Of a DNA stretch of 64,000 nucleotides, positions 19,001 through 26,244 are shown piece after piece. Position 1 is the stretch's first letter, and every line of letters starts with the position of its first letter. The notes below the pieces were generated by a model. It ran no database searches. It worked only from the letters and a program-made list of their open reading frames with translations, and was not told the DNA's origin. Source of the DNA: Anabaena sp. WA102 (lineage in GTDB: Bacteria > Cyanobacteriota > Cyanobacteriia > Cyanobacteriales > Nostocaceae); contig NZ_CP011456.1 in NCBI RefSeq assembly GCF_001277295.1, forward strand, positions 2,852,001 to 2,916,000. Direction: 5' to 3'. The position numbers and the translations under genes are program-made.

Positions 19001-21207
19001 TAAATATTATTAATAAAATTCAACATTTCAAATATAAAGCAAGCTGTCTTTTCAGTATAGGCAGAGTTTATCAAGATTGGGGTAAATACGAACAGGCAAT
19101 CAGTTACCACGAACAAAGTCGGGAACTTTATCAACAATTAGGTAAAGAGAAAGATGTAGCTGATTTGTGGTATAATTTGGCTGATTGCTATAGAAAATGG
19201 GGAAAATATCAACAAGCTGTTGATTGTGAAAACCAAGATTTAGCTATTCGTCAGCAGTTGGATGACCAAGTTAATATTGCTGATGCTTACTTTCAGCTAG
19301 GAACGATTTATCAAGGTTGGGGAAAATACGAACAAGCAATAAATTACCACGAACAAAGTCGGGAACTTTATCAACAATTAGGTAAAGAGAAAGATGTAGC
19401 TAATCAGTGGTATAACCTAGCTGTTTGCTATAGAGAATGGGGAAAATATCAACAAGCTGTTGATTGTGAAAATCAAGATTTAGCTATTCGTCAGCAGTTG
19501 GATGACCAAGTTAATATTGCTGATGCTTATAGGCAACTAGGAAGGATTTATCAAGATTGGGGTAAATACGAACAGGCAATCAGTTACTACGAACAAAGTC
19601 GGGAACTTTATCAACAATTAGGTAAAGATGAAAATGTTGCTAATTTGTGGTATTGGCTGGCTGATTGCTATAGAGAATGGGGAAAATATCAACAAGCTGT
19701 TGATTGTGAAAACCAAGATTTAGCTATTCGTCAGCAGTTGGATGACCAAGTTAATATTGCTGATGCTTATTTTCAACTAGGAAAGATTTATCAAGATTGG
19801 GGTAAATACGAACAGGCAATCAGTTACTACGAACAAAGTCGGGAACTTTATCAACAATTAGGTAAGGAAAAAAATGCAGCTAACCAGTGGTATTGGCTGG
19901 CTGATTGCTATAGAGAATGGGGAAAATATCAGCAAGCTGTTGATTGTGAAAACCAAGATTTAGCTATTCGTCAGCAGTTGGATGACCAAGTTAATATTGC
20001 TGATGCTTATAGGCAACTAGGAAGGATTTATCAAGATTGGGGTAAATACGAACAGGCAATCAGTTACTACGAACAAAGTCGGGAACTTTATCAACAATTA
20101 GGTAAAGATGAAAATGTTGCTAATTTGTGGTATTGGATAGCTGTTTGCTATAGAGAATGGGGAAAATATCAGCAAGCTGTTGATTGTGAAAACCAAGATT
20201 TAGCAATTCGTCAGCAGTTGGATGACCAAGATAGAATTGCTCTTGCTTACTATCAGCTAGGAAGAATTTATCAAGGTTGGGGTAAATACGAACAAGCAAT
20301 CAGTTACTACGAACAAAGCCGGCAACTTTATCAACAATTAGGTAAGGAAACATCTGTAGCTAATATGTGGTATAATCTGGCTGATTGCTATAGAGAATGG
20401 GGAAAATATCAGCAAGCTGTTGATTGTGAAAACCAAGATTTAGCTATTTGTCAGCAGTTGAATGACCAAGTTAATATTGCTGATGCTTACTATCAGCTAG
20501 GAAGAATTTATCAAGGTTGGGGTAAATACGAACAGGCAATAAGTTACTACGAACAAAGTCGGGAACTTTATCAACAATTAGATAAAGATGAGAATGCAGC
20601 TACACGGTTACGACAAATTGCTAACTGTCAAGTTTTATTAGCCAAAAATACCGCAAACACAACAGAAGTTACTGAATTACTGAAACAAGCTGAGAAAAAT
20701 ATCCACCAAGCTATAGAAATCAATACTCTAGGACAATATCAAGAAAATCTTGCTTACGATTACACTAAACTCAGTTTACTTTATTCAGCACATCTACATC
20801 TTTTACCTATTGATAACTCTTCAATACCAGAAAAGATTGCTTTATTTGAGGAATACTATTACAAAGGCTTAACTTATTTTGATGAACTGGGACAAATAGT
20901 AAATAAGGCCGAAGAAGCTTTAGATATAGCTCGTGTTTACCTAGAGGTAGAAGTTCTAGAAAATCTTGACCGGAGCGAAGAAATGGCTCAAGAATGTTTA
21001 CAAGTCTTTCAAGATTACAACCGCCAAAAATTGACAGCTTCAGCATACAAGCTGTTAGGGGAAATTTACCTGAAACGGACACAGCAAAATCAGCCTGATA
21101 ATCAAGTTATTGCTCATCAGTTTTTAACTCAGAGTTTGCAAATCTATCAAGATTTAGATTTACAGAAACAAGCTGGAGAGATAAGCATGATCCTGGATAA
21201 TGTATAA
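16051..21207 (+). CDS. NACHT-TPR STAND NTPase (NLR-like), ~1718 aa
   Basis: ATG 16051 is preferred; an in-frame GTG is at 16042. Residues ~1-225 are an N-terminal domain without a P-loop containing HRAPDFWDWREKVVQFE, a motif I associate with cyanobacterial/actinobacterial TPR-STAND proteins. NACHT follows: Walker A GAPGAGKTTLLRYLA (near 284), Walker B LMLLDGLDEVFD (near 387), and the C-terminal signature MHLTFEEYFAARYIA (near 635). From about 880 to 1560 there are TPR repeats, including near-identical 80-residue units. STAND proteins oligomerise on ligand binding; prokaryotic NACHT proteins are often anti-phage. No obvious nuclease or TIR effector domain is visible, so output may come through the N-terminal domain or the partner ATPase. 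Confidence 0.9.
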   Translation: MLSDDSNYILTEADKEELEKLVSILELSSGTTIIFAVTPESSPQHLVVQQLQEDLKKCEEKFTFDNFFYSENSFHNFLYSLDENVQPERKLIMAFGLDQLPTDRLFREMQCLNLGREELFGRNLILILWLNQIKFLDEFRHRAPDFWDWREKVVQFETRNPLLYIYLEWLIAENSYLKMSGVMQVNRQVDIFLDQIYVSLQAQRRQEIIDNSELEALTVLKSPSNFSRVKGIGIDFDDWDESHYYEPIREKTTSISSTKIITEKVELSHAVKANSYSVILGAPGAGKTTLLRYLALHFATAKRDDQETVIGGEAKEDLGKTLLPIFFRIADYAEKLKQQPNLTLTEYLRQFYRQWEAHFQTQGEMGTEVSAFLLDAMRQGKCLMLLDGLDEVFDQESRRQIVESINQFVNDFSNNKYVITSRIAGYRDVQLSSRFAEYMIEDMSSEKVEQFLYRWCRTAEKAQQPDANEEQLQRKGNEQAQNILNAIQESEGVKRLTANPLLLTILALIHRNGERLPNRRVRLYELAVQTLIEDWQLSKKLPDAPKVVLRETEVVELLAPLAYWMHEEKPSGLVTETEVQQQLATKIAELNDAEPESDLVRQAVGEFLRKVRETTGLFVERAPGVYGFMHLTFEEYFAARYIADNDQSKIQELIQQHLHEPRWNEPILLSLGYYGIHSPGQVKKLIDQLFSNLQDYQPALQHGEIKIKTSADNTIIIYLKAEDDSAEILKNIEFNLQDLFFAGQVIAEVEVSNIFRKNVIEKLVITYIGIDDDFDNDLIKQLLRTLRKIELFYQKGEVIAKLTEVANDVSLSPEMQIKAKTAILYVACGQSVGLDNYVTKIVNQLESSLFDSIRNLVKELGEEMTPNLEISRQFHNHDESYKMALIFITAMSYVRKENYDKAITIFEDIDQKSNNSLKSFIYWSLAICYKEKENYDKANEYYDKCKIADDNLSNTSFIFWRNWGWCQKSNSKHEQSLDYYQNALNIINKIQHFKYKASCLFSIGRVYQDWGKYEQAISYHEQSRELYQQLGKEKDVADLWYNLADCYRKWGKYQQAVDCENQDLAIRQQLDDQVNIADAYFQLGTIYQGWGKYEQAINYHEQSRELYQQLGKEKDVANQWYNLAVCYREWGKYQQAVDCENQDLAIRQQLDDQVNIADAYRQLGRIYQDWGKYEQAISYYEQSRELYQQLGKDENVANLWYWLADCYREWGKYQQAVDCENQDLAIRQQLDDQVNIADAYFQLGKIYQDWGKYEQAISYYEQSRELYQQLGKEKNAANQWYWLADCYREWGKYQQAVDCENQDLAIRQQLDDQVNIADAYRQLGRIYQDWGKYEQAISYYEQSRELYQQLGKDENVANLWYWIAVCYREWGKYQQAVDCENQDLAIRQQLDDQDRIALAYYQLGRIYQGWGKYEQAISYYEQSRQLYQQLGKETSVANMWYNLADCYREWGKYQQAVDCENQDLAICQQLNDQVNIADAYYQLGRIYQGWGKYEQAISYYEQSRELYQQLDKDENAATRLRQIANCQVLLAKNTANTTEVTELLKQAEKNIHQAIEINTLGQYQENLAYDYTKLSLLYSAHLHLLPIDNSSIPEKIALFEEYYYKGLTYFDELGQIVNKAEEALDIARVYLEVEVLENLDRSEEMAQECLQVFQDYNRQKLTASAYKLLGEIYLKRTQQNQPDNQVIAHQFLTQSLQIYQDLDLQKQAGEISMILDNV
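19081..20580 (+). repeat. 240-bp coding tandem repeat (2 TPRs per unit)
   Basis: Six full units and a partial seventh start at 19081, 19321, 19561, 19801, 20041, 20281 and 20521, exactly 240 bp apart. Long blocks are identical at DNA level (for example 19561-19620 and 19801-19860). Each unit encodes two TPRs containing WGKYEQAISYYEQS and WGKYQQAVDCENQDLAIRQQ. DNA-level identity points to recent expansion or ongoing homogenisation. Confidence 0.95.
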
Positions 21208-21271
21208 TTAATTATTAATGATTATTAATAAACACTTGGTGAGAATTAAATGTGCGTGGTTTGAAACCCGT

Positions 21272-21306
21272 GTAGAGACGTTCCATGGAACGTCTCTACT
21301 TTTTTA
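21272..21306 (+). terminator. 28-bp palindrome plus T-run after the NACHT-TPR gene
   Basis: This is the same 28-bp palindrome as 14438-14465, here followed directly by a run of T (21300-21305). It lies 65 bp after the NACHT-TPR stop and fits an intrinsic terminator. Confidence 0.75.
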
Positions 21307-21338
21307 CCAGATGTCTAATTATCAGTTCCCCAAAACAC

Positions 21339-21379
21339 AGATACCCCTGGTTCATTTTTGTTGTGAACCAGAGGTATCT
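21339..21379. other. Long hairpin in 21208-21650 gap
   Basis: AGATACCCCTGGTTCA (21339-21354) pairs with TGAACCAGAGGTATCT (21364-21379), one mismatch. The loop is TTTTTGTTG. It could be a small RNA, a terminator, or a repeat. No other gene is seen in this 443-bp gap. Confidence 0.5.
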
Positions 21380-21650
21380 CATAATTGGTAGACTATAAAT
21401 CTTTCGGTATACTGAAGTTGAAACCAATATACACTCTTTATTCCCATTTGCATAGTTCTGTAATAACAATTTATTTAAGTTTTGTATACTTTTAATTATT
21501 TCTTTATATTTAAGATTAATTAAGCCAGCAAATATCCTGTTTTTATTCCCTTGCATTAGCAGCATTTTGGTGATAAATACCGCCTAAATTAGCTAATTCG
21601 GCACTTAATGATCGGAAATTAAGTTATTCTGAAGCTTATTTGCAAAAAAT

Positions 21651-22874
21651 ATGGAAACATTGAATATGGAACGTACTATTTCATTTTTAGGCATTTGTGT
21701 TTTCATCGGTATATGCTACGCTCTGTCCGTGAATCGTCAAGCTGTGCGTTGGCGTACAGTTGCTTGGGGGTTAGGGTGGGAATTTATTTTGGCTATAGTC
21801 ATTCTCAAAACGGCTTGGGGTTTGAACTTATTTAAATCCTTGGGAAATATTGTTGGTAACTTTTTGGCTTTTTCTGATGTTGGTGCAAAATTCGTCTTTG
21901 GTGAAAACTTCAAAGATCATCTGTTTGCTTTTCAAATTCTCCCCACAATTATCTTTTTCTCATCATTTATCAGTATTCTTTATTACTATGGCATTTTGCA
22001 AAGAGTTGTCAATGCCCTAGCATGGTTCATGATGAAAACCATGAAAACATCAGGTTCTGAATCTTTATCCTGTGCGGGAAATATCTTCTTGGGACCAACA
22101 GAAGCAGCACTCATGGTCAAACCTTACCTAGCAAACATGACAAAATCTGAATTGCACGCCGTCATGACTGGTGGTTTTGCTACCATTGCTGGGGGTGTAC
22201 TAGGTGCTTATTTGTCCTTTGGGATTCCACCAGAACATTTAATTGCTGCTTTTTTTATGACTTCTCCTGTTGCCTTGATAGTATCAAAAATAATGTATCC
22301 AGAAACAGAAGTATCGGAAACTACAGAAAAAGTTAATATAGACATCAAAAGTAATTATGTTAATGTTCTCGATGCAGCCACATCTGGGGCAATTGATGGG
22401 GTAAAATTAGCAGTTAATGTTGGGGTAATAATAATTGCTTTTTTGAGTTTATTAGCTGCTGTGAATGCTAGTTTAAGTTGGTTGGGAACGTTGGCAGGTT
22501 ATCCGCAATTATCCTTAGAAGGGATGTTATCTTTAATTATGTTTCCCGTAGCTTGGTTAATGGGTATACCTTGGGCTGACTGTGGACAAGTTGGAGCATT
22601 ATTAGGTAAAAAGACGATTCTTAATGAATTTATCGCCTATTTGGATTTAGGAGAACTGATTAAGAAACAAGAAATTTCTCAACGTTCAGCTATTATTACT
22701 ACCTATGCCTTATGTAATTTTGCTAATATTGGCTCAATTGGCATTACTATTGGTGGAATGACAGGAATAGCACCCAACCGCCAACAAGACTTAGCCCGTA
22801 TGGGTTTAAGGACTATGATTGGCGGATTATTGGCAGGTTTTATTACTGCGGGAATTGCGGGAATTTTGATTTAG
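21651..22874 (+). CDS. Concentrative nucleoside transporter (NupC/CNT family)
   Basis: A 407-aa inner-membrane protein with about 8-10 hydrophobic helices. The CNT family signatures are present: GPTEAALMVKPYL with helical-hairpin residues, TGGFATIAGGVLGAY, and CNFANIGSIGITIGG near the C-terminus. It should import nucleosides driven by a cation gradient. A second in-frame ATG six codons in (21669) is an alternative start. It is monocistronic. The 48-bp repeat at 22943 lies about 70 bp after the stop. Confidence 0.93.
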   Translation: METLNMERTISFLGICVFIGICYALSVNRQAVRWRTVAWGLGWEFILAIVILKTAWGLNLFKSLGNIVGNFLAFSDVGAKFVFGENFKDHLFAFQILPTIIFFSSFISILYYYGILQRVVNALAWFMMKTMKTSGSESLSCAGNIFLGPTEAALMVKPYLANMTKSELHAVMTGGFATIAGGVLGAYLSFGIPPEHLIAAFFMTSPVALIVSKIMYPETEVSETTEKVNIDIKSNYVNVLDAATSGAIDGVKLAVNVGVIIIAFLSLLAAVNASLSWLGTLAGYPQLSLEGMLSLIMFPVAWLMGIPWADCGQVGALLGKKTILNEFIAYLDLGELIKKQEISQRSAIITTYALCNFANIGSIGITIGGMTGIAPNRQQDLARMGLRTMIGGLLAGFITAGIAGILI

Positions 22875-22942
22875 AAATAATTGAAATTACAGGATTTGCT
22901 GTAGGGGTAGCGCCCCCGTGCCTACCCCATTCTTATGGAGGT

Positions 22943-22990
22943 ACAAGAACCCCACCCCCAACCCCCTCCCCGCAAGCGATGAGGGGGCTA
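22943..22990 (+). repeat. 48-bp dispersed repeat, copy 2
   Basis: Identical to 1927-1974. It contains CCCCACCCCCAACCCCC and a GGGGGCTA end that can fold on itself. The two copies are 21 kb apart in the same orientation. Confidence 0.8.
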
Positions 22991-23089
22991 TGATAGATTT
23001 TATAGAGACATCCGGTAAGCGTAAAACTCAGTGTCTTTAGACCTGAGATATAAGCGACACGAGGGATTTTAATCCCTGTGGTATGTTAC

Positions 23090-23431
23090 AATTAAATCGT
23101 GAGTAAGAATAAAAAAACATCTATGTGTTGAAGCATCCTAGTACGGAGAAATCCCGGCTCATAAGAAACAACGGTTAGGTTCAAGTCCTAACGGCAGTAT
23201 TGACAAAAAAGAGCGAGTAATGGCAGGGTGTGGAGCGTACCGAGTCTTGGCTTAGTGATGGATTCTGAAAACACTGAAAACAATAAAAGTAAGCGCAATT
23301 TCGACACCTTAATTGGCAGTTGTTTTGAGCGTCTAGGCGGCGTTTGGCGGTCGCAGCGAGATTGGATTGGGCTAAACCCTTAATCTAATTCTGTCAGTAG
23401 AATCTCAGTGGCTTTAGCCACTGAGAGTGTC
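23090..23431 (+). ncRNA. Candidate stand-alone omega-RNA / IS200-IS605 3' end
   Basis: There is no ORF here, but the stretch is rich in structure. It has a hairpin GTTAGG-TTCAAGT-CCTAAC near 23175-23194, then GGTGTGGAGCGTACCGAG (about 23227-23244). It ends with a strong hairpin CTCAGTGG-CTTTA-GCCACTGAG followed by AGTGTCAA (23404-23433). The last motif is typical of IS200/IS605-family right ends. The middle resembles, from memory, HEARO RNAs (omega-RNAs of IscB); this is unverified. It abuts the phytochelatin synthase fragment, so it inserted into that gene. Boundaries are approximate. The stretch 22991-23089 also has a CTCAGTG/CTGAG hairpin. Confidence 0.45.
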
Positions 23432-23656
23432 AATATTAACTATTTACGTCAGGAAATTGGTCAAGAACGAGGTGGACATATTTCGCCTTTAGCTGCATAT
23501 AACGAGTTAACAGATAGATTTTTAATTATGGATGTTTCGCGCTATAAATATCCACCTGTTTAGGTAAAAACAGAGTATTTATGGAAAGCAATGAATACAA
23601 GTGATGTCGGTGCGGGGAAGACGTGGGGGTTTGTATTGGTGAGTAAGAATAATTGA
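23432..23656 (+). pseudogene. Phytochelatin synthase, C-terminal fragment
   Basis: The frame encodes NYLRQEIGQERGGHISPLAAYN, then TDRFLIMDVSRYKYPPV, a TAG stop at 23561-23563 where the family has Trp, then VKTEYLWKAMNTSD and GFVLVSK. This matches the C-terminal part of cyanobacterial phytochelatin synthase-like gamma-Glu-Cys transpeptidase, including the catalytic His (GGH) and Asp (MDV) region. The N-terminal half with the catalytic Cys is absent, replaced by the omega-RNA-like segment. It is dead by truncation and by the nonsense codon. Confidence 0.9.
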
Positions 23657-23666
23657 TGTTTATCTA

Positions 23667-23875
23667 CAGGGAACAGGGAACAGGGAACAGGGAACAGGGA
23701 ACAGGGAACAGGGAACAGGGAACAGGGAACAGGAACAGGGAACAGGGAACAGGGAACAGACAGGGAACAGGGAACAGGGAACAGGGAACAGGGAACAGGG
23801 AACAGGGAACAGGGAACAGGGAACAGGGAACAGGGAACAGGGAACAGGGAACAGGGAACAGGGAACAGGGAACAG
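23667..23875 (+). repeat. (GGGAACA)n heptanucleotide array, about 30 units
   Basis: A nearly perfect tandem array of the 7-mer GGGAACA over ~209 bp. Two irregular units lie near 23731 (one G lost) and 23757. It starts 11 bp after the phytochelatin synthase fragment. Short pieces of the same heptamer occur at 40901, 41420, 48351 and 48501. The open frames across it are artefacts of the repeat. Confidence 0.97.
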
Positions 23876-23998
23876 TTGTTACCAAAACTGTAACAATTGA
23901 GAATTTATGAATCTGTGGATGAGATAGTGAACAATTAGGAGATTAGCAACGTCTTTTGCAATAGACACCTGAAAATCTGGAGTAATTGAGGTAAAAGG

Positions 23999-24192
23999 AT
24001 GAATTCTGTCACAACCAATTTTCTGCAACGACGTTATGGGGTAAGTTTGGGCAGACGTTATGTTTTAGCAGCCGCTGGTGTTATGCTATTAGGTGCGTTT
24101 GCTTCCCGATAGATAACAGCAATAACGTTTTTACTAAATCTTATCTACCCAATGCCGAACTAGGATTTTTACCGGACGATAATCTACTTTGA
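23999..24192 (+). pseudogene. Broken gene remnant with N-terminal signal-like segment
   Basis: ATG 23999 opens 37 codons (MNSVTTNFLQRRYGVSLG, then RRYVLAAAGVMLLGAFA) that look like a signal or anchor, ending at a TAG near 24110. A second frame continues with NVFTKSYLPNAELGFLPDDNL and ends near 24190. I read this as one frameshifted gene start of unknown family. Nothing else supports a gene in 23911-24215. Confidence 0.4.
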
Positions 24193-24215
24193 GAGCAATA
24201 TGGCGGATGAGTATG

Positions 24216-25376
24216 TCATGAAATACTCAAAGAATTATTAGGCTCTATTTTCGGAGATGTTTCTGGTGTCATGGGTGCAGATTTGTCATCGGGGTGAGAG
24301 TCTTCTGTGTCCAGATTAAGTGTTGAGGGACGAATGGCGTTGATGATGCTTTTAATAACCACAGCGCAGGGAACAGCGACAATTACACCTAAAAGTCCGC
24401 CAATTCTCGCTCCAGTTAAGACAGAAATTAAAATCCACACGGGGTTTAACCCAGTAAAACTACCTAAGATTCGGGGTGCAATCAGATTTTCCAGAATTTG
24501 CTGGACTATTATGGCTGCTATTAATACCCTTACGCCCATAGAAACATCTTGAAGTGAAACTAAAGAGGTGGTAAGGGCGATACCGACAGAACCACCAAAG
24601 GGGATAAGTGCCATAACTCCAATCGTTAACCCAAATAATAGACCAAAGGGAACTTTTAGCCATAAAAAGGTGGGAATTAGGGCAGAAGCCATGCAGGTTG
24701 ATAAAATTAATTGGGTGATAAAAAAGTTTTGAAAGCTTAAACGAACTGTTTTGGAAAAGGGGGCGCGAAATTTACCAGGTAGCCATTCTACTAAACTTTG
24801 CCAAAGTTCGCCGCCATGCTGTAATAAATAAAAGGTTAATACCATTGTCAGCAGGAAATCGAGCAGACTGGTGACAGTGATCACAGCTAGATTTAGTACC
24901 TGTCCGGCGATCGCCTGTAATTGTCCTTTGACGCGATCGTTGATTTGTGCGGCTAAAGCATCGAGGTTGATTGGTAAACCAGCACCTTCTGCTTTTTCAT
25001 TGAGGATCATTAATTGAGAACGTCCTGAGTCTATTAATTCTGGTAACCGCGCCACCAGTTGTTGAGCTTGAGTCAGGGCCAGAGGAAACAGGGTGACACC
25101 TAGAGCCAATAAAATGGATAATGCTAACAAAAATACGAGGATGGCTACTTGCTCTCGTTTCGCTCCGTGATTTTCCATCCAACTCACGGGGTAGCTGAGT
25201 AAAAATGCTAATACAGAAGCTCCGACTAAAATAACAATCAGGGAGTGAAAATAATTGAAAATTGCGGCAATAGCCCAACCATTCAGAACTAATAGGGGCG
25301 CAAGTAGGGCGATCGCTAAAAATCTGGCTATAGGTGTCAGTGTTTGCCACCAATTGAGTAGCTTGCGTGTCTGCAT
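24216..25376 (-). CDS. AI-2E family (PerM/UPF0118) transporter
   Basis: A 386-aa inner-membrane protein with about seven to eight hydrophobic segments: three near residues 15-100, then a soluble helical part (about 105-165), then segments from 165 to 345. GLNPVWILISVLTGARIGGL in the C-terminal part is the family hallmark. The C-terminal ~45 residues are polar. Members export small molecules or ions; the cargo is unknown here. It is monocistronic, divergent from the DUF-type membrane protein at 25549. Confidence 0.92.
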   Translation of the reverse strand: MQTRKLLNWWQTLTPIARFLAIALLAPLLVLNGWAIAAIFNYFHSLIVILVGASVLAFLLSYPVSWMENHGAKREQVAILVFLLALSILLALGVTLFPLALTQAQQLVARLPELIDSGRSQLMILNEKAEGAGLPINLDALAAQINDRVKGQLQAIAGQVLNLAVITVTSLLDFLLTMVLTFYLLQHGGELWQSLVEWLPGKFRAPFSKTVRLSFQNFFITQLILSTCMASALIPTFLWLKVPFGLLFGLTIGVMALIPFGGSVGIALTTSLVSLQDVSMGVRVLIAAIIVQQILENLIAPRILGSFTGLNPVWILISVLTGARIGGLLGVIVAVPCAVVIKSIINAIRPSTLNLDTEDSHPDDKSAPMTPETSPKIEPNNSLSIS

Positions 25377-25548
25377 TTTTAAGTAATTACACTATATAAC
25401 TAAATGGGTTTCTGCTTGACCAAGTATTAATCTCGTTGAGGCAGATAATAGGTGATGAAAATTATCAATTATTAATTGCCTCCTACCTAACAAGTAACTT
25501 AAGTTATTTATCTCTAACTTAACGACTATTATTCACCATCTCTAGTTT

Positions 25549-25929
25549 ATGATCACATCAACCACTATGGATAACTTGCCCTCAAAAGATACAGATATCT
25601 CAAAAACACAACTCGTTCTGTATTTGATTCCCATTATCGGCTTTTTTCCCTCCCTGTGGACTCTCTATCAGCGGCAGGGTAGTCGGGAACAACTGGCAAT
25701 CAGTCGTTTGTCTATTACCTTGGCTTTTATCTGGATGTTAGGTTATTTATTGTTAACTACTGGATCAGTAACGAATTTTTTGACACTTCGCTTTTTAATC
25801 CTCAATAGTTTCCTGACTTCTGGTTATTTTTTAGTGAGTATTTGGTTGATTTTTCGGGTCATTCAAGGTAAATCCTCCCGTTTACCGGGATTTAGCAACT
25901 TGGCAGAACGAGTATGGCGGAAATATTAA
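25549..25929 (+). CDS. Conserved small membrane protein, 126 aa
   Basis: It has three or four hydrophobic segments (about 23-40, 57-75, 77-97, 95-112). The N-terminus is polar and the C-terminus basic. A second ATG lies 6 codons in (25567). I do not know its function. It lies 5' of the LCP gene on the same strand, an arrangement I recall from other cyanobacteria, but a MITE-B copy (25927-26065) now sits between them and overlaps its stop codon. Confidence 0.8.
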   Translation: MITSTTMDNLPSKDTDISKTQLVLYLIPIIGFFPSLWTLYQRQGSREQLAISRLSITLAFIWMLGYLLLTTGSVTNFLTLRFLILNSFLTSGYFLVSIWLIFRVIQGKSSRLPGFSNLAERVWRKY

Positions 25930-26065
25930 GAGACTTCCAAATAAAAAAATGTCCCAAAACTAACGCAAAAACCCTCCCTATTTCTTCTCTCTCTGTGTTC
26001 TCTGTGCCTCTGTGGTTCGTTTGTTCATTTATTTATTGGGATAATTTATTTCCTGGAAGTCCCTA
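25927..26065 (+). repeat. MITE-B copy 1 (GAGACTTCCA termini)
   Basis: It begins TAAGAGACTTCCAA and ends TGGAAGTCCCTA, an imperfect terminal inverted repeat with TA at both ends. The core has TCTCTGTGTTCTCTGTGCC. A shorter inverted copy is at 41277-41390. The first bases overlap the TAA of the upstream gene. Confidence 0.8.
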
Positions 26066-26244
26066 ACCGGGGAACAGACTGAACTTTTATCTAAATCTAA
26101 GTAAAAGGAATTTAGTTGAAGATTACCATATTTAGCAGTTTTTTATAGCAAACTGATCAAGAGTTGGCTATTATAGTCTGATTTGTTTTAGATGTATTGA
26201 TCGGCAAATTTAGTTTATTTAAAATCGTAGGTGAGAGGAAGTCT

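Noticed and set aside
21296..21565. 89-aa minus-strand open frame
   Set aside because: It ends inside the terminator palindrome, spans the long hairpin 21339-21379, and shows no protein-like pattern.
23170..23200. tRNA T-arm-like sequence (GGTTCAAGTCC)
   Set aside because: No acceptor, D or anticodon arms fit around it; it is better explained as part of the structured omega-RNA-like segment.
23090..23400. Group II intron remnant
   Set aside because: I find no GUGCG-type 5' end, no domain V consensus and no reverse transcriptase fragment.
23653..23910. Open frames on both strands across the GGGAACA array encoding EQGTGNR-type or LFPVPCS-type repeats
   Set aside because: A 7-bp repeat lacking stops is open in several frames by chance; there is no ribosome site or family similarity.
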